IMG/VR virus record: IMGVR_UViG_3300038856_000064
Span: 1-64,000 of that record
Length of the DNA: 64,000 nt
Source: a virus
Strand: one strand, 5' to 3'
Notes under the pieces: generated by a model
The model's input: the letters and a program-made list of their open reading frames with translations, nothing else
What the model was told of the DNA's origin: nothing
Database searches by the model: none
Position numbers and translations under genes: made by a program
Part shown: piece after piece, positions 63,483 through 64,000 of the stretch
How positions within the stretch are numbered: position 1 is the stretch's first letter
Layout: every line of letters starts with the position of its first letter

Positions 63483-64000
63483 CAGCTATATACCTCCTTC
63501 ACAATAAGATCAGCTACGGTAGTAACATTTGGCGCGGGGCAAAGCTCCAGGATGTTCTTAGTGCGAATTCCCATGGCTTGACACCCGGTCTTCTGCATAG
63601 GAAAGTCCTTAGAGTGCAAAACAATCATCGGGGTTTCTGTAGCCGCAGCTAGGGTTTTTGCGCCCGAATCTAATCCAAACCACAGGTCACTATTATCGAT
63701 CAGTGATGCCCATTCTTTGTATGGCATCCCCCTTGCATCTATCACATTATTTGGTAACGGCTCATTAGGTGCACCTGTAAAAACACACTTGATATCTTTT
63801 TGTTCTAGTAGGTCAACTAGCAATTGATAATTCTCAGGTGACCAGACCGGACTAGCCGCATAACTTATATGATTCACAGTAATGAATGTCTTACAGGAAT
63901 CGTCACTCTTTTCTGGACCAAGGTCATTATCAAGTATAAATTTGAGCGCAACCCTCTCTTGCTCATCTGTAATATTTAGTACAATACTACGATCTTTTAC
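63482..64000 (-). CDS. GT9-like glycosyltransferase, 5' end outside the window
   Basis: The frame is open to the window edge, giving at least 172 residues. N-H-I-S-Y-A-A-S-P-V-W-S-P-E-N-Y-Q-L-L-V-D-L-L, C-V-F-T-G-A-P-N-E and L-W-F-G-L-D-S-G-A-K-T-L-A-A-A-T-E-T-P-M-I-V-L are the donor-binding half of heptosyltransferase-like GT9 enzymes. Next to the GDP-sugar genes, it could transfer the unusual sugar. A GTG at 63877 is not needed as a start. Confidence 0.7.
   Translation of the reverse strand, partial: VKDRSIVLNITDEQERVALKFILDNDLGPEKSDDSCKTFITVNHISYAASPVWSPENYQLLVDLLEQKDIKCVFTGAPNEPLPNNVIDARGMPYKEWASLIDNSDLWFGLDSGAKTLAAATETPMIVLHSKDFPMQKTGCQAMGIRTKNILELCPAPNVTTVADLIVKEVYS

Noticed and set aside
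1-64000. CRISPR array or large tandem repeat
   Set aside because: No evenly spaced direct repeats of 20-40 bases were seen on either strand.

Overview
This window looks like about 64 kb of a large, lytic, tailed phage infecting a Gram-negative bacterium. It is densely packed with short overlapping genes (ATGA and TAATG junctions are common). It carries a T4 gp55-like sigma factor, PhoH and RuvB-like ATPases, two RNA ligases, tail-fibre-like proteins, dUTPase, ThyX, dCMP deaminase and a ribonucleotide reductase. Several lipoproteins and a candidate u-spanin imply an outer membrane in the host. A PEP-CTERM protein suggests a host with exosortase sorting. Terminase, capsid and DNA polymerase are not in the window.

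Layout. 1-19.1 kb (+): more than 20 tRNA or tRNA-like genes scattered among small unknown genes. Mixed with them are translation and RNA genes: a TrmH-type methyltransferase, a release factor with an apparent +1 frameshift, two tandem nucleotidyltransferase-fold proteins, an Rnl1-type RNA ligase, oligoribonuclease, and an NAD salvage pair (NMNAT-Nudix and NAMPT). 19.1-33.9 kb (+): phosphoesterase, P-loop kinase, a second RNA ligase, Nudix, DUF1643, a PD-(D/E)XK-like protein, sigma factor, UDG-fold protein, RuvB-like ATPase, methionine aminopeptidase, peptide deformylase and PhoH. 33.9-43.8 kb (+): lipoproteins, a trypsin-like protease, receptor-binding or fibre-like proteins with shared repeat modules, and lysis candidates. 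43.8-64 kb (-): a convergent block with IscA-like protein, ThyX, a GDP-mannose-type cupin, dCMP deaminase, a lyase-like protein, an intein-split class II ribonucleotide reductase, an FAD oxidoreductase, dUTPase, an endonuclease, and Gmd, Fcl/ColC-like and ColD-like sugar enzymes followed by a GT9-like glycosyltransferase.

How it fits together. Genes for translation (tRNAs, release factor, deformylase, aminopeptidase, tRNA ligation and repair), NAD resynthesis and deoxynucleotide supply suggest a phage that is fairly independent of its host. The Gmd/ColD/ColC-like trio suggests synthesis of GDP-colitose or a related 3,6-dideoxyhexose.

Most unusual signals: (1) a conserved small RNA element inserted in the D loops of two tRNAs, with a third copy nearby; (2) a release factor read through CTT-TAG-C; (3) strong excess of CTAGNTG across the whole window; (4) two recurrent promoter-like motifs, with several genes starting at or next to the predicted transcription start; (5) tRNAs with 6-base anticodon loops, non-canonical T loops, or Asn and Met anticodons on long-variable-arm bodies. 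All calls come from reading the sequence; no database search was run.
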